Shown in pieces: positions 1 to 10,010 of a DNA stretch of 64,000 nt. Numbering within the stretch: position 1 is the stretch's first letter; every line of letters begins with the position of its first letter. Under the pieces are notes generated by a model. The model did no database searches. It was not told the DNA's origin and was given only the letters and a program-made list of their open reading frames with translations. Made by a program: the position numbers and the translations under genes. This DNA is from Maritimibacter alkaliphilus (lineage in GTDB: Bacteria; Pseudomonadota; Alphaproteobacteria; Rhodobacterales; Rhodobacteraceae). The stretch lies in assembly GCF_019801605.1 (NCBI RefSeq), contig NZ_JAHVIT010000005.1:113323-177322 (forward strand). The letters run 5' to 3'.

Positions 1-1
1 C

Positions 2-442
2 TATGCCCTTGCCGCCGCACGGGCGCTTGGCCGCGACATCGCCCCCGGAGAGATCGTGCCCGGCCCCGGCAACCCGGCCTTCGACACGATCAAGGCGGCC
101 GGCATGCAGCTGGTCCTGCGCGGCACCGCGCGCAAGTGGCGCGAGCCGCTGACCGTCGAGGACCGGATCTGGGCCGGCCCCTCGCGGGCGCGGATCACCC
201 ACCTGATCCTCGAACGCGGCCTTGGCCTGCGGGCGGCGAAACTGGCGCAGGTCACGCGGATGTACGGCCGCGCCACCTGCTCCGCCTGCGGCTGTGACCC
301 CGTGGCACAGCACGGGCCCGCGGGCCTTGCCGCACTGCAGGTGCACGTGGTGGGCGGACGCGATCATTTCCTCGTGCCGCTGGATGCCCTGCGCTGCCTC
401 TGCGCCAATTGTCACGCGGTGGCGCACGACTCCCTGTTCTGA
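2..442 (+). CDS. HNH-type zinc/nuclease-like protein, 5' end missing
   Basis: The reading frame is open from the first bases of the window, so the N-terminus lies upstream. The visible C-terminal part has a CSACGCDP segment, then a central His, then LRCLCANCHAVAH. This C-x2-C ... H ... C-x2-C-H-x3-H layout is that of HNH endonuclease domains, where the cysteines bind structural zinc and the histidines form the active site. The protein ends 13 residues after the last Cys-x2-Cys pair, as in many small HNH proteins. The upstream half is not recognised. Truncation prevents a subfamily call; a non-nuclease zinc protein remains possible. Confidence 0.6.
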   Translation, partial: YALAAARALGRDIAPGEIVPGPGNPAFDTIKAAGMQLVLRGTARKWREPLTVEDRIWAGPSRARITHLILERGLGLRAAKLAQVTRMYGRATCSACGCDPVAQHGPAGLAALQVHVVGGRDHFLVPLDALRCLCANCHAVAHDSLF

Positions 443-595
443 GCCACGCCCCCGCCCCGCGCTGCCCACCCCGCTGCCCCCGAAACGCGCCGATCCGCCG
501 CCCCTGTAGGCCCGCCGTTGCCGCCCCGAGGTTGACGCCAGCGGCCCTCCTGCGCTAACCGCCACGGCTTGAAGCGCAACATTCAGGGGAGCCCC

Positions 596-1501
596 ATGGC
601 ACGCAAGCGCAAGGGACGCGACATTTCCGGCTGGCTGGTGGTGGACAAGCCTGCGGGGCTGACCTCCTCCGCGGTGGTCAACAAGGTGAAATGGGCGCTC
701 AATGCCAACAAGGCGGGCCATGCCGGCACGCTCGACCCCGAGGCGACGGGCGTTCTGGCCATCGCGCTCGGCGAGGCGACGAAGACCGTCCCCTATGTGA
801 CCGACGCCCTGAAGGCCTATGAGTTCACCGTGCGGTTCGGCGCGGCCACCAACACCGACGACGCCGAGGGCGAGGTGATCGCCACCTCCGACCTGCGCCC
901 GACGGAAGAGGAGATCAAGGCCGCCCTGCCCCGCTTCCTCGGCGATATCGAACAGGTCCCGCCAAAGTTCTCGGCGGTGAAGATCGACGGTCAGCGCGCC
1001 TACAAGCTGGCCCGCGACGGCGAGGAGGTCGAGCTTGACGCGCGTCCGCTCTACGTCGAGTCCCTGCTGCTGCTGGACGTGCCCGATGCCGATCACGCGG
1101 TGCTTGAAATGGTCTGCGGCAAGGGCGGCTACGTGCGCTCCATCGCGCGCGACCTCGGCGCGGCGCTCGGCTGTCACGGCCATGTGTCCACGCTGCGCCG
1201 GGTCTGGTCGGGGCCCTTCGAGGCCGCCAAGGGCGTGACCCTCGAAACCATCGAGGCCCATGCCCGCACCGAGGAACTGGACCCGTACCTGCTGCCCGTG
1301 GAGACCGGCCTCGCCGATCTGCCGGAGGTGAAGGCCACCCCCGAGGGCGCGGCGCGGCTGACCAACGGCAACCCCGGCATGGTGATCGCCCATGATGTCG
1401 AATACGGCGAGGAATGCTGGGCCAGCCTCGACGGCCAGCCGGTCGCCGTGGGTATATTCAAGGGCGGTGAACTGCATCCGACCCGCGTGTTCCGGTTCTG
1501 A
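596..1501 (+). CDS. truB: tRNA pseudouridine(55) synthase TruB
   Basis: TruB converts U55 of the tRNA T-loop to pseudouridine in the cytoplasm. The N-terminal signature [13 protein letters not shown] is followed by [13 protein letters not shown], which holds the catalytic Asp (residue 47). [17 protein letters not shown] and [12 protein letters not shown] are further TruB motifs, and the C-terminal part resembles the family's RNA-binding extension. The product is 301 residues, normal for alphaproteobacteria. The ATG at 596 follows AGGGGA; a TTG at 569 in the same frame is less likely. rpsO and pnp follow downstream, as often in bacteria, but here two unrelated genes intervene. Confidence 0.97.
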   Translation: MARKRKGRDISGWLVVDKPAGLTSSAVVNKVKWALNANKAGHAGTLDPEATGVLAIALGEATKTVPYVTDALKAYEFTVRFGAATNTDDAEGEVIATSDLRPTEEEIKAALPRFLGDIEQVPPKFSAVKIDGQRAYKLARDGEEVELDARPLYVESLLLLDVPDADHAVLEMVCGKGGYVRSIARDLGAALGCHGHVSTLRRVWSGPFEAAKGVTLETIEAHARTEELDPYLLPVETGLADLPEVKATPEGAARLTNGNPGMVIAHDVEYGEECWASLDGQPVAVGIFKGGELHPTRVFRF

Positions 1502-1504
1502 CCG

Positions 1505-2014
1505 GTGATCACCCGCCGGCATGACGACGGCACCACGCGCTCCGAGGCGCTCTATTCGCCCTGCCTGCGCTATCGCTATGCGCTGACCCGCACGTGGGAC
1601 GCGCAGGCGCCCCGGCTCGCCTTCGTCATGCTGAACCCCTCCAAGGCGACGGAGGCGGCGAACGACCCCACCATCGCCCGCTGTCAGGAGCGGGCGCGCC
1701 GTCTCGGCTATGGTGCGCTGGAGGTGGTGAACCTCTTTGCCTGGCGCGAGACCGACCCCAAGGCGCTGCGCGCCGCGCCCGCGCCCGTCGGCCCCGAGAC
1801 TGACGCGACCCTGCTGGCCGCCTGCGCCCGGGCCGACCTGATCCTCGCGGGCTGGGGGTTTCACGGGGCGCATCTGGGCCGCGACGCGGAGGTCACGGCG
1901 CTGCTGCGCGCGGCGGGGCGCGACCTTCACGTGCTCGGGCTCACCAAGGCGGGTCAGCCGCGCCACCCGCTCTACATCTCCTACGCCACGGCGCCGCAGA
2001 TCTGGCCGGCATGA
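1505..2014 (+). CDS. DUF1643 family protein
   Basis: This 169-residue protein begins at a GTG three bases after the truB stop, so it is probably translated from the same mRNA. The motifs LAFVMLNPSKATEAANDPT, then VVNLFAWRETDPKAL, then ILAGWG and LGLTKAGQPRHPLY are typical of the DUF1643 family, which is widespread and of unknown biochemical function. No signal peptide or membrane segment is seen, so it should be cytoplasmic. Nothing in the sequence shows what it acts on. Confidence 0.9.
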   Translation: MITRRHDDGTTRSEALYSPCLRYRYALTRTWDAQAPRLAFVMLNPSKATEAANDPTIARCQERARRLGYGALEVVNLFAWRETDPKALRAAPAPVGPETDATLLAACARADLILAGWGFHGAHLGRDAEVTALLRAAGRDLHVLGLTKAGQPRHPLYISYATAPQIWPA

Positions 2015-2117
2015 GCCGTTAACCATTTGGCGCGATTGGCTTTGACCGCGCCGCGGTCCACCCCCGATACTGCGCAGCGGGGAAGGGTCTGTCCGCGAGG
2101 ACGAGAGCGGAGCGTAC

Positions 2118-3377
2118 ATGTTTCTGATTGCGAGCCTTATGGGCGTCCTGCTGGCCGGGGCGACGGCCTTCCTTGGCCTGCATCCGGCCGAGGAGGAGGA
2201 CGAGAGCGACCGGCCCGACGCGGAGGCGGATCGCCTCACCGATGCCGCGGGCGGCGGGTCCATGATCGACGAGATCCTCGACGACGGACCGCTGGCGGGC
2301 GATTTGCTGGCCGGTGTCGATCACGGCGGTCCTACCCTGCATGAAAACCTGCGCCCCGTGACCGACGGCGCGGCGACAGGCGATGCGGCGGGGCTGACCG
2401 ATGACGCGCCCCCCTATGCCGAAGCCGATGCGGGCGCGCCCCTCGATATGTCCCCACCTTCGCTCGACACCGAGGCCTCCCTCCCCGACGCGCCGCAGCC
2501 CGACGACAGCGCGGACGACGTGGCCGACGGCCCCGCAAACGAAGGCACCCTGCCCGTCGATGGCATCCAGTGGGGCGGTCAGGGTGACGATGTCCTGCAA
2601 GGCGGGGCCGGGCCCGACCAGATCGGCGGCTACGACGGGGCGGACAGCCTCGCCGGGGCGGATGGGGACGACTGGCTTCTGGGCGGCACCGGCGACGACA
2701 GCCTCGCGGGCGGCGCGGGTGCCGACCTGATCGAGGGCAACGAGGGTCACGACAGCCTCTTCGGCGGGGCCGGGGATGACACGCTCCTCGGAGGAATGAA
2801 CCGCGACCTGCTCCATGGCTGCGAGGGCAACGATTCGGCCGAGGGCGGCGCCGGGGCCGACTGGCTGGAGGGCGGCCTGGGCGACGATGCGCTTCTGGGG
2901 GGGCTTGGCAATGATACGCTCATGGGCGGAGACGGTGCCGATACGCTCTTCGGCGGCTGGGGCGCGGATGTGCTCAGCGGCGTGGTCGCCCGGCTGAACG
3001 CCGAGGGCGTCTGGAACGACACGGACACCGCAGACTATCTCAACGGCGGCGGCGGCGCCGATACGATCGTGGCCGGCAACGGCGACATCGTCACCGGCGG
3101 GCAGGGATTCGACGATATCCTCATCGGCGACTGGATGGCGGGCGGAGAGGCCGCGCGCGTGCTGGATTTCGAACCCGGCACCGATCAACTGCTGGTGGTG
3201 CATGACGGCCCCGACCCGGCCGAGGTGTCGCTGGTGGACGTGGCCGGCGAGGGGCTGCAGCAGGTCCTCCTCAACGGATCGGTTGTCGCGGTCCTGTCCG
3301 GTTCGGCCCCGGCAACGCTGGCCGACGTCGTCGTGCTGACCCAGGCCGAGGCCGACAGCCTTCTGGCAGAGGCCTGA
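2118..3377 (+). CDS. RTX-type calcium-binding repeat protein with N-terminal membrane anchor
   Basis: The 419-residue product starts with a hydrophobic segment (about residues 2-21), then an acidic, proline-rich linker to about residue 145. From about 150 to 300 there are many GGxGxDxLx-type nonapeptides (for example GGAGADLIEG and GGLGNDTLMG), which bind calcium in parallel beta-rolls. The C-terminal 80 residues, including LDFEPGTDQLLV, resemble the end of RTX proteins exported by type I secretion. The overall composition is strongly acidic. RTX proteins normally lack an N-terminal membrane segment, so it may stay anchored. No hydrolase domain was seen; an adhesive or structural surface role is a guess. 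Confidence 0.85.
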   Translation: MFLIASLMGVLLAGATAFLGLHPAEEEDESDRPDAEADRLTDAAGGGSMIDEILDDGPLAGDLLAGVDHGGPTLHENLRPVTDGAATGDAAGLTDDAPPYAEADAGAPLDMSPPSLDTEASLPDAPQPDDSADDVADGPANEGTLPVDGIQWGGQGDDVLQGGAGPDQIGGYDGADSLAGADGDDWLLGGTGDDSLAGGAGADLIEGNEGHDSLFGGAGDDTLLGGMNRDLLHGCEGNDSAEGGAGADWLEGGLGDDALLGGLGNDTLMGGDGADTLFGGWGADVLSGVVARLNAEGVWNDTDTADYLNGGGGADTIVAGNGDIVTGGQGFDDILIGDWMAGGEAARVLDFEPGTDQLLVVHDGPDPAEVSLVDVAGEGLQQVLLNGSVVAVLSGSAPATLADVVVLTQAEADSLLAEA

Positions 3378-3561
3378 GCTTCTGGCACAGGCCTGAGCGG
3401 GCCCCGCCGCCGGGGGCATCCGGTGCAACGAATCCCCTTTCCAAAAGGGAGAACTTGCTTTATCAGCCCGCAATCCGCGCCATGAGGGTGCGGTGACTCC
3501 ATGGACCTTGCTGGACGACATCCCGGCTCGTGCCCGAACCCTTTCAACCAAGGAGACCCCG

Positions 3562-3831
3562 ATGTCGATCACCGTTGAAGAAAAAGCCCGCGTGATGAAA
3601 GAATTCGCGACCAAGGAAGGCGACACCGGTTCGCCCGAAGTCCAGGTCGCAATCCTGTCCTCGCGCATCGCGACCCTGACCGAGCACTTCAAGACGCACA
3701 AGAAAGACAACCACGGCCGCCGCGGCCTGCTGATGATGGTTGCCCAGCGTCGTAAGCTGCTCGACTACCTGAAGGGCAAGGACCAGGCACGCTACCAGTC
3801 GCTGATCGAGCGTCTCGGCCTGCGCCGCTAA
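3562..3831 (+). CDS. rpsO: 30S ribosomal protein S15
   Basis: This 89-residue protein has the usual S15 length and the signature [17 protein letters not shown], then [16 protein letters not shown] and LLDYLKGKD, ending in [10 protein letters not shown]15 binds the central domain of 16S rRNA and helps nucleate the platform of the small subunit. The ATG at 3562 follows AAGGAGACCCCG, a strong ribosome-binding site. It lies upstream of pnp, the classical order, but an intrinsic terminator separates the two here. Confidence 0.98.
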   Translation: MSITVEEKARVMKEFATKEGDTGSPEVQVAILSSRIATLTEHFKTHKKDNHGRRGLLMMVAQRRKLLDYLKGKDQARYQSLIERLGLRR

Positions 3832-3864
3832 GCCTTTCCCCGGGGACACCCAGGGAACGCATCG

Positions 3865-3895
3865 AAGGGGTCGCCTGCGCGGCCCCTTTTTCTTT
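3865..3895 (+). terminator. Rho-independent terminator after rpsO
   Basis: AAGGGGTCGC pairs with GCGGCCCCTT around a four-base loop (stem about 3865-3888) and is followed by a run of Ts. It lies 33 bases after the rpsO stop. It may attenuate rather than block transcription into pnp. Confidence 0.8.
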
Positions 3896-4173
3896 GGGCG
3901 GGTCTTCTCCCGGGACGCCCCCCGGCCGGCAGGCGGGTGGCCCCCTCCGGTCACCGCGCCGGATCCCACCCTGAAATACCATCTCCCAGGCCCCGGACCG
4001 GGGCCATCCGCCGCAGCGTTTCCCCCGCATTCGGGTCCGGAGACTGCGCCGTTTTCCTTTCTTTTCGACCAAAACTGATGTATGGCCCGCCCATCTGAGA
4101 CGTAGCGCCCGGATCCCGGCGCTGTGAAGGGAATGATGATGGGGTCGGCGGCAATGGGGCCGCCACGCAAAAC

Positions 4174-4202
4174 GGGAGGCCCGGAGGGCCGGGTGCACTC
4201 CC
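4174..4202 (+). promoter_or_regulatory. Possible hairpin in the pnp leader
   Basis: Of the 387-base gap between rpsO and pnp, this part can fold: GGGAG (4174-4178) pairs with CTCCC (4198-4202), with a GC-rich inner helix. It ends a few bases before the pnp ribosome-binding site. In enterobacteria the pnp leader forms a hairpin cut by RNase III and used in autoregulation. Whether this hairpin does the same is inference. The rest of the gap holds the rpsO terminator and no gene. Confidence 0.35.
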
Positions 4203-4218
4203 TCATAGGATACGCTGA

Positions 4219-6357
4219 ATGTTCAACGTGACGACGAAAACGATGCAGTGGGGCGACGAAACCCTCACGCTGGAAACGGGCAAGGTTGCCCGTCAGGCCG
4301 ATGGCACCGTCATCGCCACCCTGGGCGAAACCTCGGTCATGGCCAACGTGACCTTCGCCAAGGAACCCAAGCCCGGTCAGGATTTCTTCCCGCTGACCGT
4401 GCACTACCAAGAGAAATACTATGCTGCCGGCAAAGTGCCCGGTGGCTTCTTCAAGCGCGAGGCGCGGCCGACCGAAAAGGAAACGCTGACCGCGCGCCTG
4501 ATCGACCGCCCGATCCGCCCGCTCTTCGCCCCCGGCTTCAAGCATGAAGTCCTCGTGATGTGCACCGTGCTGAGCCACGACCTGGTCAACGATCCCGATA
4601 TCGTCGCCATGATCGCCGCCTCGGCCGCGCTGACCATCTCGGGCGTGCCCTTCATGGGCCCGATCGCCGGTGCCCGCGTCGGCTTCGTCGATGGCGAATA
4701 CGTGCTGAACCCCTCTGTCGACGACATGCAGGGCCTGCGCAACAACCCCGAGCAGCGTCTCGACCTGGTTGTGGCCGGCACCAAGGACGCCGTCATGATG
4801 GTGGAATCGGAAGCCTACGAGCTGACCGAGGACGAGATGCTCGGCGCCGTGACCTTCGCCCATGAGCAGATGCAGCCCGTGCTGGACCTGATCATCGACC
4901 TGGCCGAAGCCGCCGCGAAAGAGCCCTTCGACTTCACCCCGCCGGATTACTCGGAGCTCTACGCTGCCGTGAAAGCCGCCGGTGAAGACAAGATGCGCGC
5001 CGCCTACGCCATCACCGACAAGCAAGAGCGTGTCGCGGCCGTTGGCGCGGCGAAGGAGGCCATCAAGGCCACCCTCACCGAAGAGCAGCTCGAAGACGCG
5101 AACCTCGGCTCGGCGCTGAAGAAGCTGGAATCCAGCGTTCTGCGCGGCGACGTGGTGAAGAACGGCAAGCGGATCGACGGCCGTGCCACCGATCAGGTGC
5201 GTGCGATTGCCGTGGAAACCGGCCTCCTGCCGCGGACCCACGGTTCGGCACTGTTCACCCGTGGCGAAACCCAGGGCCTGGTCGTGACCACGCTGGGCAC
5301 CGGCGACGACGAGCAGTTCATCGACGCGCTGCACGGGAACTTCAAATCGAACTTCCTGCTGCACTACAACTTCCCGCCGTACTCCGTCGGTGAAGTGGGC
5401 CGCGTCGGCTCGCCCGGTCGTCGTGAAATCGGCCACGGCAAACTGGCATGGCGCGCCCTTCAGGCCGTTCTGCCCGCCGCGACCGACTTCCCCTACACGA
5501 TCCGCATCGTGTCCGAGATCACCGAATCGAACGGCTCCTCCTCGATGGCGTCGGTCTGCGGTGGCTCGCTCTCGATGATGGACGCCGGTGTGCCGCTCAA
5601 GGCCGCCGTGGCCGGTGTGGCCATGGGCCTCGTGCTGGAAGACGATGGCGACTATGCGATCCTGACCGACATCCTCGGCGACGAGGACCACCTCGGCGAC
5701 ATGGACTTCAAGGTTGCGGGCACCGAGGAAGGCATCACCTCGCTGCAGATGGACATCAAGGTTCAGGGCATCACGCCCGAGATCATGAAAAACGCCCTCG
5801 CCCAGGCGAAGGCCGGCCGTCTGCACATCCTCGGCGAGATGAACAAGGCCCAGTCGGGCGTTGGCGAATTCTCGGCCCATGCACCGCGCATCGAAACCAT
5901 GCAGGTGCCCACCGACAAGATCCGTGAAGTGATCGGCTCGGGCGGCAAGGTCATCCGCGAGATCGTGGAAACCTCGGGTGCCAAGGTCGACATCAACGAC
6001 GACGGCATCATCAAGATCGCCTCGGCCAACGGTGAAGCCATCCAGAAGGCCTATGACATGATCTATTCGATCGTGGCAGAGCCGGAAGAGGGCAAGGTCT
6101 ACAAGGGCAAGGTCGTGAAGATCGTCGATTTCGGCGCCTTCGTGAACTTCTTCGGCAAGCGGGACGGCCTCGTGCACGTTTCCCAGATCGAGAACCGTCG
6201 CCTGAACCACCCCTCCGACGTTCTGAAGGAAGGCCAGGAAGTCTACGTCAAGCTCCTCGGCTTCGACGATCGTGGCAAGGTCCGCCTCGCCATGAAGATG
6301 GTCGACCAGGAAACCGGCGAAGAGCTGGCCAAGGACGCCGAGGAAAAGGCAGAGTAA
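4219..6357 (+). CDS. pnp: Polyribonucleotide nucleotidyltransferase (PNPase)
   Basis: PNPase degrades RNA 3'-to-5' using phosphate and is part of RNA turnover in the cytoplasm. The 712-residue product has the full family layout: a first RNase PH-like core containing [15 protein letters not shown], the all-alpha linker, and a second core with [17 protein letters not shown] and the catalytic acidic segment [18 protein letters not shown] domain follows ([13 protein letters not shown]), then an S1 RNA-binding domain ([18 protein letters not shown]). The ATG at 4219 follows ATAGGAT. Codon use is strongly biased, as expected for a highly expressed gene. Confidence 0.98.
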   Translation: MFNVTTKTMQWGDETLTLETGKVARQADGTVIATLGETSVMANVTFAKEPKPGQDFFPLTVHYQEKYYAAGKVPGGFFKREARPTEKETLTARLIDRPIRPLFAPGFKHEVLVMCTVLSHDLVNDPDIVAMIAASAALTISGVPFMGPIAGARVGFVDGEYVLNPSVDDMQGLRNNPEQRLDLVVAGTKDAVMMVESEAYELTEDEMLGAVTFAHEQMQPVLDLIIDLAEAAAKEPFDFTPPDYSELYAAVKAAGEDKMRAAYAITDKQERVAAVGAAKEAIKATLTEEQLEDANLGSALKKLESSVLRGDVVKNGKRIDGRATDQVRAIAVETGLLPRTHGSALFTRGETQGLVVTTLGTGDDEQFIDALHGNFKSNFLLHYNFPPYSVGEVGRVGSPGRREIGHGKLAWRALQAVLPAATDFPYTIRIVSEITESNGSSSMASVCGGSLSMMDAGVPLKAAVAGVAMGLVLEDDGDYAILTDILGDEDHLGDMDFKVAGTEEGITSLQMDIKVQGITPEIMKNALAQAKAGRLHILGEMNKAQSGVGEFSAHAPRIETMQVPTDKIREVIGSGGKVIREIVETSGAKVDINDDGIIKIASANGEAIQKAYDMIYSIVAEPEEGKVYKGKVVKIVDFGAFVNFFGKRDGLVHVSQIENRRLNHPSDVLKEGQEVYVKLLGFDDRGKVRLAMKMVDQETGEELAKDAEEKAE

Positions 6358-6380
6358 TCTGCCCCTCCGCGAGAGATCAG

Positions 6381-6410
6381 AAAGCCCCGGCATCTGCCGG
6401 GGCTTTTTTC
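6381..6410 (+). terminator. Rho-independent terminator after pnp
   Basis: AAAGCCCCGGC pairs with GCCGGGGCTTT around ATCT and is followed by a T-run. It lies 24 bases after the pnp stop. The A-run on the 5' side means it could also serve the minus-strand gene that ends at 6471. Confidence 0.92.
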
Positions 6411-6470
6411 ATGGCCTCAGGTGTCCTGCCAGGCGGGCGTCCTCCCCGCGGCCCGAAGGTGTGGACCGTC

Positions 6471-7256
6471 TCAATAGCCGTAAAGGGTGTAATCCCGCTC
6501 GAAGAGGTCTTCGATCTTGCGCCGCTGCGCCGCGCTCACCTCGAACGCATCGCTCGAGGAGACGTTGAACCGCCGGGCCCCGTCTTCGCCCACGAAGGGA
6601 TCGCCATGTCCGGCCCGGGAAAAGGCCTCACGCAGGATCGCGGTGTGCTCGGAGATATCGCCGGTCAGGTCATAGGCGATCTCGTCATGGGCAAGGTTGA
6701 TGTACTGCGGCCGCCAGTGGGGATCGCAGTAGACCAGCCCCTCGGCATGGGCTTCCTCGACATAGGCCAGAAAGACGTCGAAGTTCCGCCCCGTGTCGCC
6801 CCCACGCAGGTAGCCCCGCGCCTCGATCGGCCCCAGATGCGCGGCGGTCGACTTGTGCCCCTCGTCCACGAAGAAGTTGAAGAAGGTCGAGATCAGCCGC
6901 TCCACCGGGTGCCGGGTGATGCAGAACTTCACGCAGCGCGGGTCCTGCACCGCGGCCTCGTAGGCCTGCCAGTGCCGCTGGCCCTGCTTCACCTCCGGCG
7001 CGGCGCGGTCGAACTGCCCCGTGGCCAGCCGCACGATATGGCGCCGCGTGGTCGAGGAGGCCGCCTTGGCGTTCTTCGGAAAGAAGAGCCTGCCGTCATG
7101 GCTCAACAGGCAGTGGCTGTAGACGATCTGCTTCTGCAGGGGCAGCTCCGCCAGCCCGGCGCGGGCCCGGTAACGGCTGCTGAGCGGTGAGAGCAGGCGG
7201 GCCTTGCGCCGGTCGATGGGACGTTCACGGGGAATGGGCGGCAGGTCTTTGGGCAT
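6471..7256 (-). CDS. Sulfotransferase family 2-like protein
   Basis: The roughly 261-residue product has two motifs of PAPS-dependent carbohydrate sulfotransferases: a 5'-phosphosulfate loop (FFPKNAKAASSTTRR) and a 3'-phosphate site (CITRHPVERLISTFFNFF). Such enzymes move sulfate from PAPS to sugars of surface polysaccharides. I chose the ATG at 7256. A GTG at 7361 has a GGAGG upstream, but the extra 35 codons use rare, AT-ending codons unlike the rest and look non-coding. There is no signal peptide. It stands alone between convergent pnp and the DMT gene. A second gene of this type lies at 39046. Confidence 0.75.
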   Translation of the reverse strand: MPKDLPPIPRERPIDRRKARLLSPLSSRYRARAGLAELPLQKQIVYSHCLLSHDGRLFFPKNAKAASSTTRRHIVRLATGQFDRAAPEVKQGQRHWQAYEAAVQDPRCVKFCITRHPVERLISTFFNFFVDEGHKSTAAHLGPIEARGYLRGGDTGRNFDVFLAYVEEAHAEGLVYCDPHWRPQYINLAHDEIAYDLTGDISEHTAILREAFSRAGHGDPFVGEDGARRFNVSSSDAFEVSAAQRRKIEDLFERDYTLYGY

Positions 7257-7392
7257 CTCGGGTCCGTTGTTGTGTCTCCCGGCACGCTGGCCGTGCCTGT
7301 TAAACGCCGGACGGACGCATTTCCGACGCAGCTCCTCCAGGACTCGGCACCCTTTCGCCACCCGCGCCTCCGGGCACGAGGTCAGGCGGGCC

Positions 7393-8316
7393 TCAGCCGT
7401 GGGGCGTCTTCGCCTCCCGCGCCTGCCCGCGCAGCAGGCCGAGGTGCCGCTCGCGCAGGATGATCACCACGCCCGCGCAGATGATGATCGCTGCCCCGAC
7501 GAGGGTCTGAAGCGTCGGCACATCGCCAAAGACCGTATAGCCGATGAGGATCGCGAAGAGCATCGAGGCATAGTCGAAGGGCGCCACGACCGAGGCATCG
7601 GCAAAGCGGTAGGAGGAGGTCAGCATGATCTGCCCGACCCCGCCGATGAGACCCGTGGAGATCAGGAACACCCACTCCCAGCCCGAGGGCAGGACCCAGC
7701 CGAAGGGGATCGTCGCCAGCGACAGCAGCGTTGCGGTGGAGGAGAACCAGAACACGATGGCGGAGGTCTGCTCGACCCGCACCATGTTGCGGATGTGGAT
7801 CTGCGCCAGCGCCGCACAGACCGCCCCGAAGAGTACGAGCAGCACGCCGAGCGGGGCGGCGCTGTTCATCGCCTCCTCGGGCGAGAGGGTGAGCTGCGGC
7901 ACCATGACGACCATGACGCCCACGAGCCCCACCAGCACGGTCGAGATCCGGAAGATGCCGACTTTCTCGTTCAGGAACATCGCCGCGAAGACCACCACCA
8001 GCAGCGGCGTCGCATAGCCGAGCGCGGTCTGCTCCGGCAGCGGCAGGAAGGCGAGCGCGGCAAAGCCGCAGCCCATGGCCGTGGTCCCCACAAGCCCGCG
8101 CCAGAAATGCGCCGCCGGCGATTTCACCTTCAGCCCGCTGCGCAGCTGCCCCTTCAGCGCGATCCACGCAAGGATCACCGGCAGCGCACAGACCGAGCGG
8201 AAGAAGACCTGCTCCCCCGCCGGAATGCGATCCGAGGTCAGCTTGATCATCGTGCTCATGCCGATGAAGCAGAGCACCGCACCGATCTTCAGGAGGATGC
8301 CGCGAAGCGGTTGCAT
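7393..8316 (-). CDS. DMT superfamily (EamA) transporter
   Basis: The product of 307 residues has about ten hydrophobic helices arranged as two EamA repeats, the layout of drug/metabolite exporters in the inner membrane. Typical family segments include FFRSVCALPVI, ALGYATPLLVVVFAAMFLNEK and SYRFADASVVAPFDYASML. The substrate cannot be read from sequence. The ATG at 8316 follows AAGAAGGCC; longer starts would add a charged, non-membrane tail. It is divergent from the malonyl-CoA synthetase, with a shared 181-base promoter region. Confidence 0.9.
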   Translation of the reverse strand: MQPLRGILLKIGAVLCFIGMSTMIKLTSDRIPAGEQVFFRSVCALPVILAWIALKGQLRSGLKVKSPAAHFWRGLVGTTAMGCGFAALAFLPLPEQTALGYATPLLVVVFAAMFLNEKVGIFRISTVLVGLVGVMVVMVPQLTLSPEEAMNSAAPLGVLLVLFGAVCAALAQIHIRNMVRVEQTSAIVFWFSSTATLLSLATIPFGWVLPSGWEWVFLISTGLIGGVGQIMLTSSYRFADASVVAPFDYASMLFAILIGYTVFGDVPTLQTLVGAAIIICAGVVIILRERHLGLLRGQAREAKTPHG

Positions 8317-8497
8317 GGGTCTGGCCTTCTTGCGGTGGGGTCGTCCCTCCATAGGCAATCCCCGCCGGGTCTTGCAATCCGGGACGCCGTGCCGGATGAC
8401 AGAAATCCGGGCCCCGGCGTCATGCCGTGCCCCCGCGACAGTACGACACCCGCGCAGGATGGCCCCGCCACGCCTGCCCCGGAGGGAGGAGAACAGC

Positions 8498-10006
8498 ATG
8501 TACGACGAGAATTACCTGGCCAGCCGGCTGGCCCGCCACGCGACCCTGACGCCCGAGAAGCGCTTTGCAAGCCGCCCCGGGCAGGACGACGTGAGCTACG
8601 GCGCCCTCTTCGACGGGGCCGAACGCATGGCCCGCGCCCTGATCGATGCCGGGCTCCAGCCCGGTGACCGGGTGGCGGTGCAGGTGGCCAAGTCGCTCAC
8701 CGCGCTGGAACTCTACATCGGCACCGTTCTTGCAGGCGGCATCTTCCTGCCCCTGAACACCGCCTATACCGGGCCCGAGGTCGCCTATTTCCTCGGCGAC
8801 GCCACCCCCGCCGTGGTGGTCTGCGATCCCAGGCGCGAGGCCGAGATCGCGGCGCTGGCCGGGGCGGCCCGTCTCTTCACCCTCGGCGCCGACGGCACCG
8901 GCACCCTGGCCGAGGCGCAATCGGCCCAGCCCTCGGGCGAGTTCCACGCCGTCCCCCGCGCGGCCTCCGACCTTGCGGCGATCCTCTACACCTCCGGCAC
9001 CACGGGCCGCTCCAAGGGCGCGATGCTGAGCCACGCCAACCTCGCCTCCAACGCCGAAACCCTGCGCGACCTCTGGCGCTTCACCGACAAGGACGTGCTG
9101 ATCCACGCGCTGCCGATCTTCCACACCCACGGGCTCTTCGTGGCCACCAACGTGGCGCTGCTCTCCGGGGCCTCGGTGGTCTTCCTCGCGGGCTTCGACC
9201 CCGACGCGATCCTCGAGGCCATGCCCGAGGCCACCAGCCTCATGGGCGTGCCCACCTTCTACACTCGCCTGCTGGCCGATCCCCGCCTCGACCGTGAACG
9301 GGCGGCGAACATGCGGCTCTTCATCTCCGGCTCCGCCCCGATGCTCGTGGATACCCACAAGGCCTGGGAAGAGCGCACCGGCCACACGATCCTCGAACGC
9401 TACGGCATGACCGAGACCAACATGTCGGTCTCCAACCCCTACGAGGGCGAGCGCCGCATCGGCACCGTCGGGTTCCCCCTGCCCGGGGTCGAGCTGCGCA
9501 TCCGCGAAGAGGGCCGCGACGTCGCCCAAGGCGAGATCGGCGTGATCGAAATCCGCGGCCCCAATGTCTTCCAGGGCTACTGGCAGATGCCCGAGAAGAC
9601 CGCCGAGGAACTGGGCGCCGACGGCTGGTTCATCACCGGCGACCTCGGCTTCACCGACGCCGAGGGCTATGTCACAATCGTCGGCCGCGCCAAGGACCTC
9701 GTGATCTCGGGCGGGTTCAACGTCTACCCGAAGGAGGTCGAGGAGGTCATCGACGACCTGCCCGGCGTGCTGGAAAGCGCCGTCATCGGCGTTCCCCACC
9801 CCGATTTCGGCGAGGCGGTGGTGGCCGTGATCGTTCCCGAGGGCGCGGGCACCGATGCCCCGACGATCGCCGCCGCGCTCAACGAACGGCTCGCGAAGTT
9901 CAAGCAGCCCAAGCACATCGCCTTCCTCGACGCCCTGCCCCGCAACACCATGGGCAAGGTGCAGAAGAAGGCCCTGCGCGACGATTTCGCCACGCTCTTC
10001 ACCTGA
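8498..10006 (+). CDS. matB: Malonyl-CoA synthetase, MatB-type AMP-forming ligase
   Basis: This 502-residue ANL-family enzyme should activate malonate (or methylmalonate) with ATP and CoA. It has the phosphate-binding loop AILYTSGTTGRSKGAM, the RYGMTETNM aromatic motif, the hinge GRAKDLVISGGFNVYP, and the C-terminal catalytic Lys in PRNTMGKVQKKAL. LPIFHTHGLFVATN matches MatB-type ligases rather than long-chain acyl ligases. The ATG at 8498 follows GGAGGGAGGAGAAC. There is no malonate decarboxylase or MatC transporter next to it; the divergent DMT gene is not a known malonate carrier. Another short-chain acid as substrate cannot be excluded. Confidence 0.85.
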   Translation: MYDENYLASRLARHATLTPEKRFASRPGQDDVSYGALFDGAERMARALIDAGLQPGDRVAVQVAKSLTALELYIGTVLAGGIFLPLNTAYTGPEVAYFLGDATPAVVVCDPRREAEIAALAGAARLFTLGADGTGTLAEAQSAQPSGEFHAVPRAASDLAAILYTSGTTGRSKGAMLSHANLASNAETLRDLWRFTDKDVLIHALPIFHTHGLFVATNVALLSGASVVFLAGFDPDAILEAMPEATSLMGVPTFYTRLLADPRLDRERAANMRLFISGSAPMLVDTHKAWEERTGHTILERYGMTETNMSVSNPYEGERRIGTVGFPLPGVELRIREEGRDVAQGEIGVIEIRGPNVFQGYWQMPEKTAEELGADGWFITGDLGFTDAEGYVTIVGRAKDLVISGGFNVYPKEVEEVIDDLPGVLESAVIGVPHPDFGEAVVAVIVPEGAGTDAPTIAAALNERLAKFKQPKHIAFLDALPRNTMGKVQKKALRDDFATLFT

Positions 10007-10010
10007 TCCA

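Noticed and set aside
2575..2990. Short direct repeats that could suggest a CRISPR array
   Set aside because: They are in-frame RTX nonapeptide codons with no regular repeat-spacer structure.
2019..3710. A 563-codon minus-strand frame opposite the RTX gene
   Set aside because: Its repeats are only the complement of the RTX glycine-aspartate repeats.
3544..6393. A long open frame (949 codons) on the minus strand opposite rpsO and pnp
   Set aside because: It mirrors the codon bias of the two real genes; its product is His/Asp/Gly-rich without motifs.
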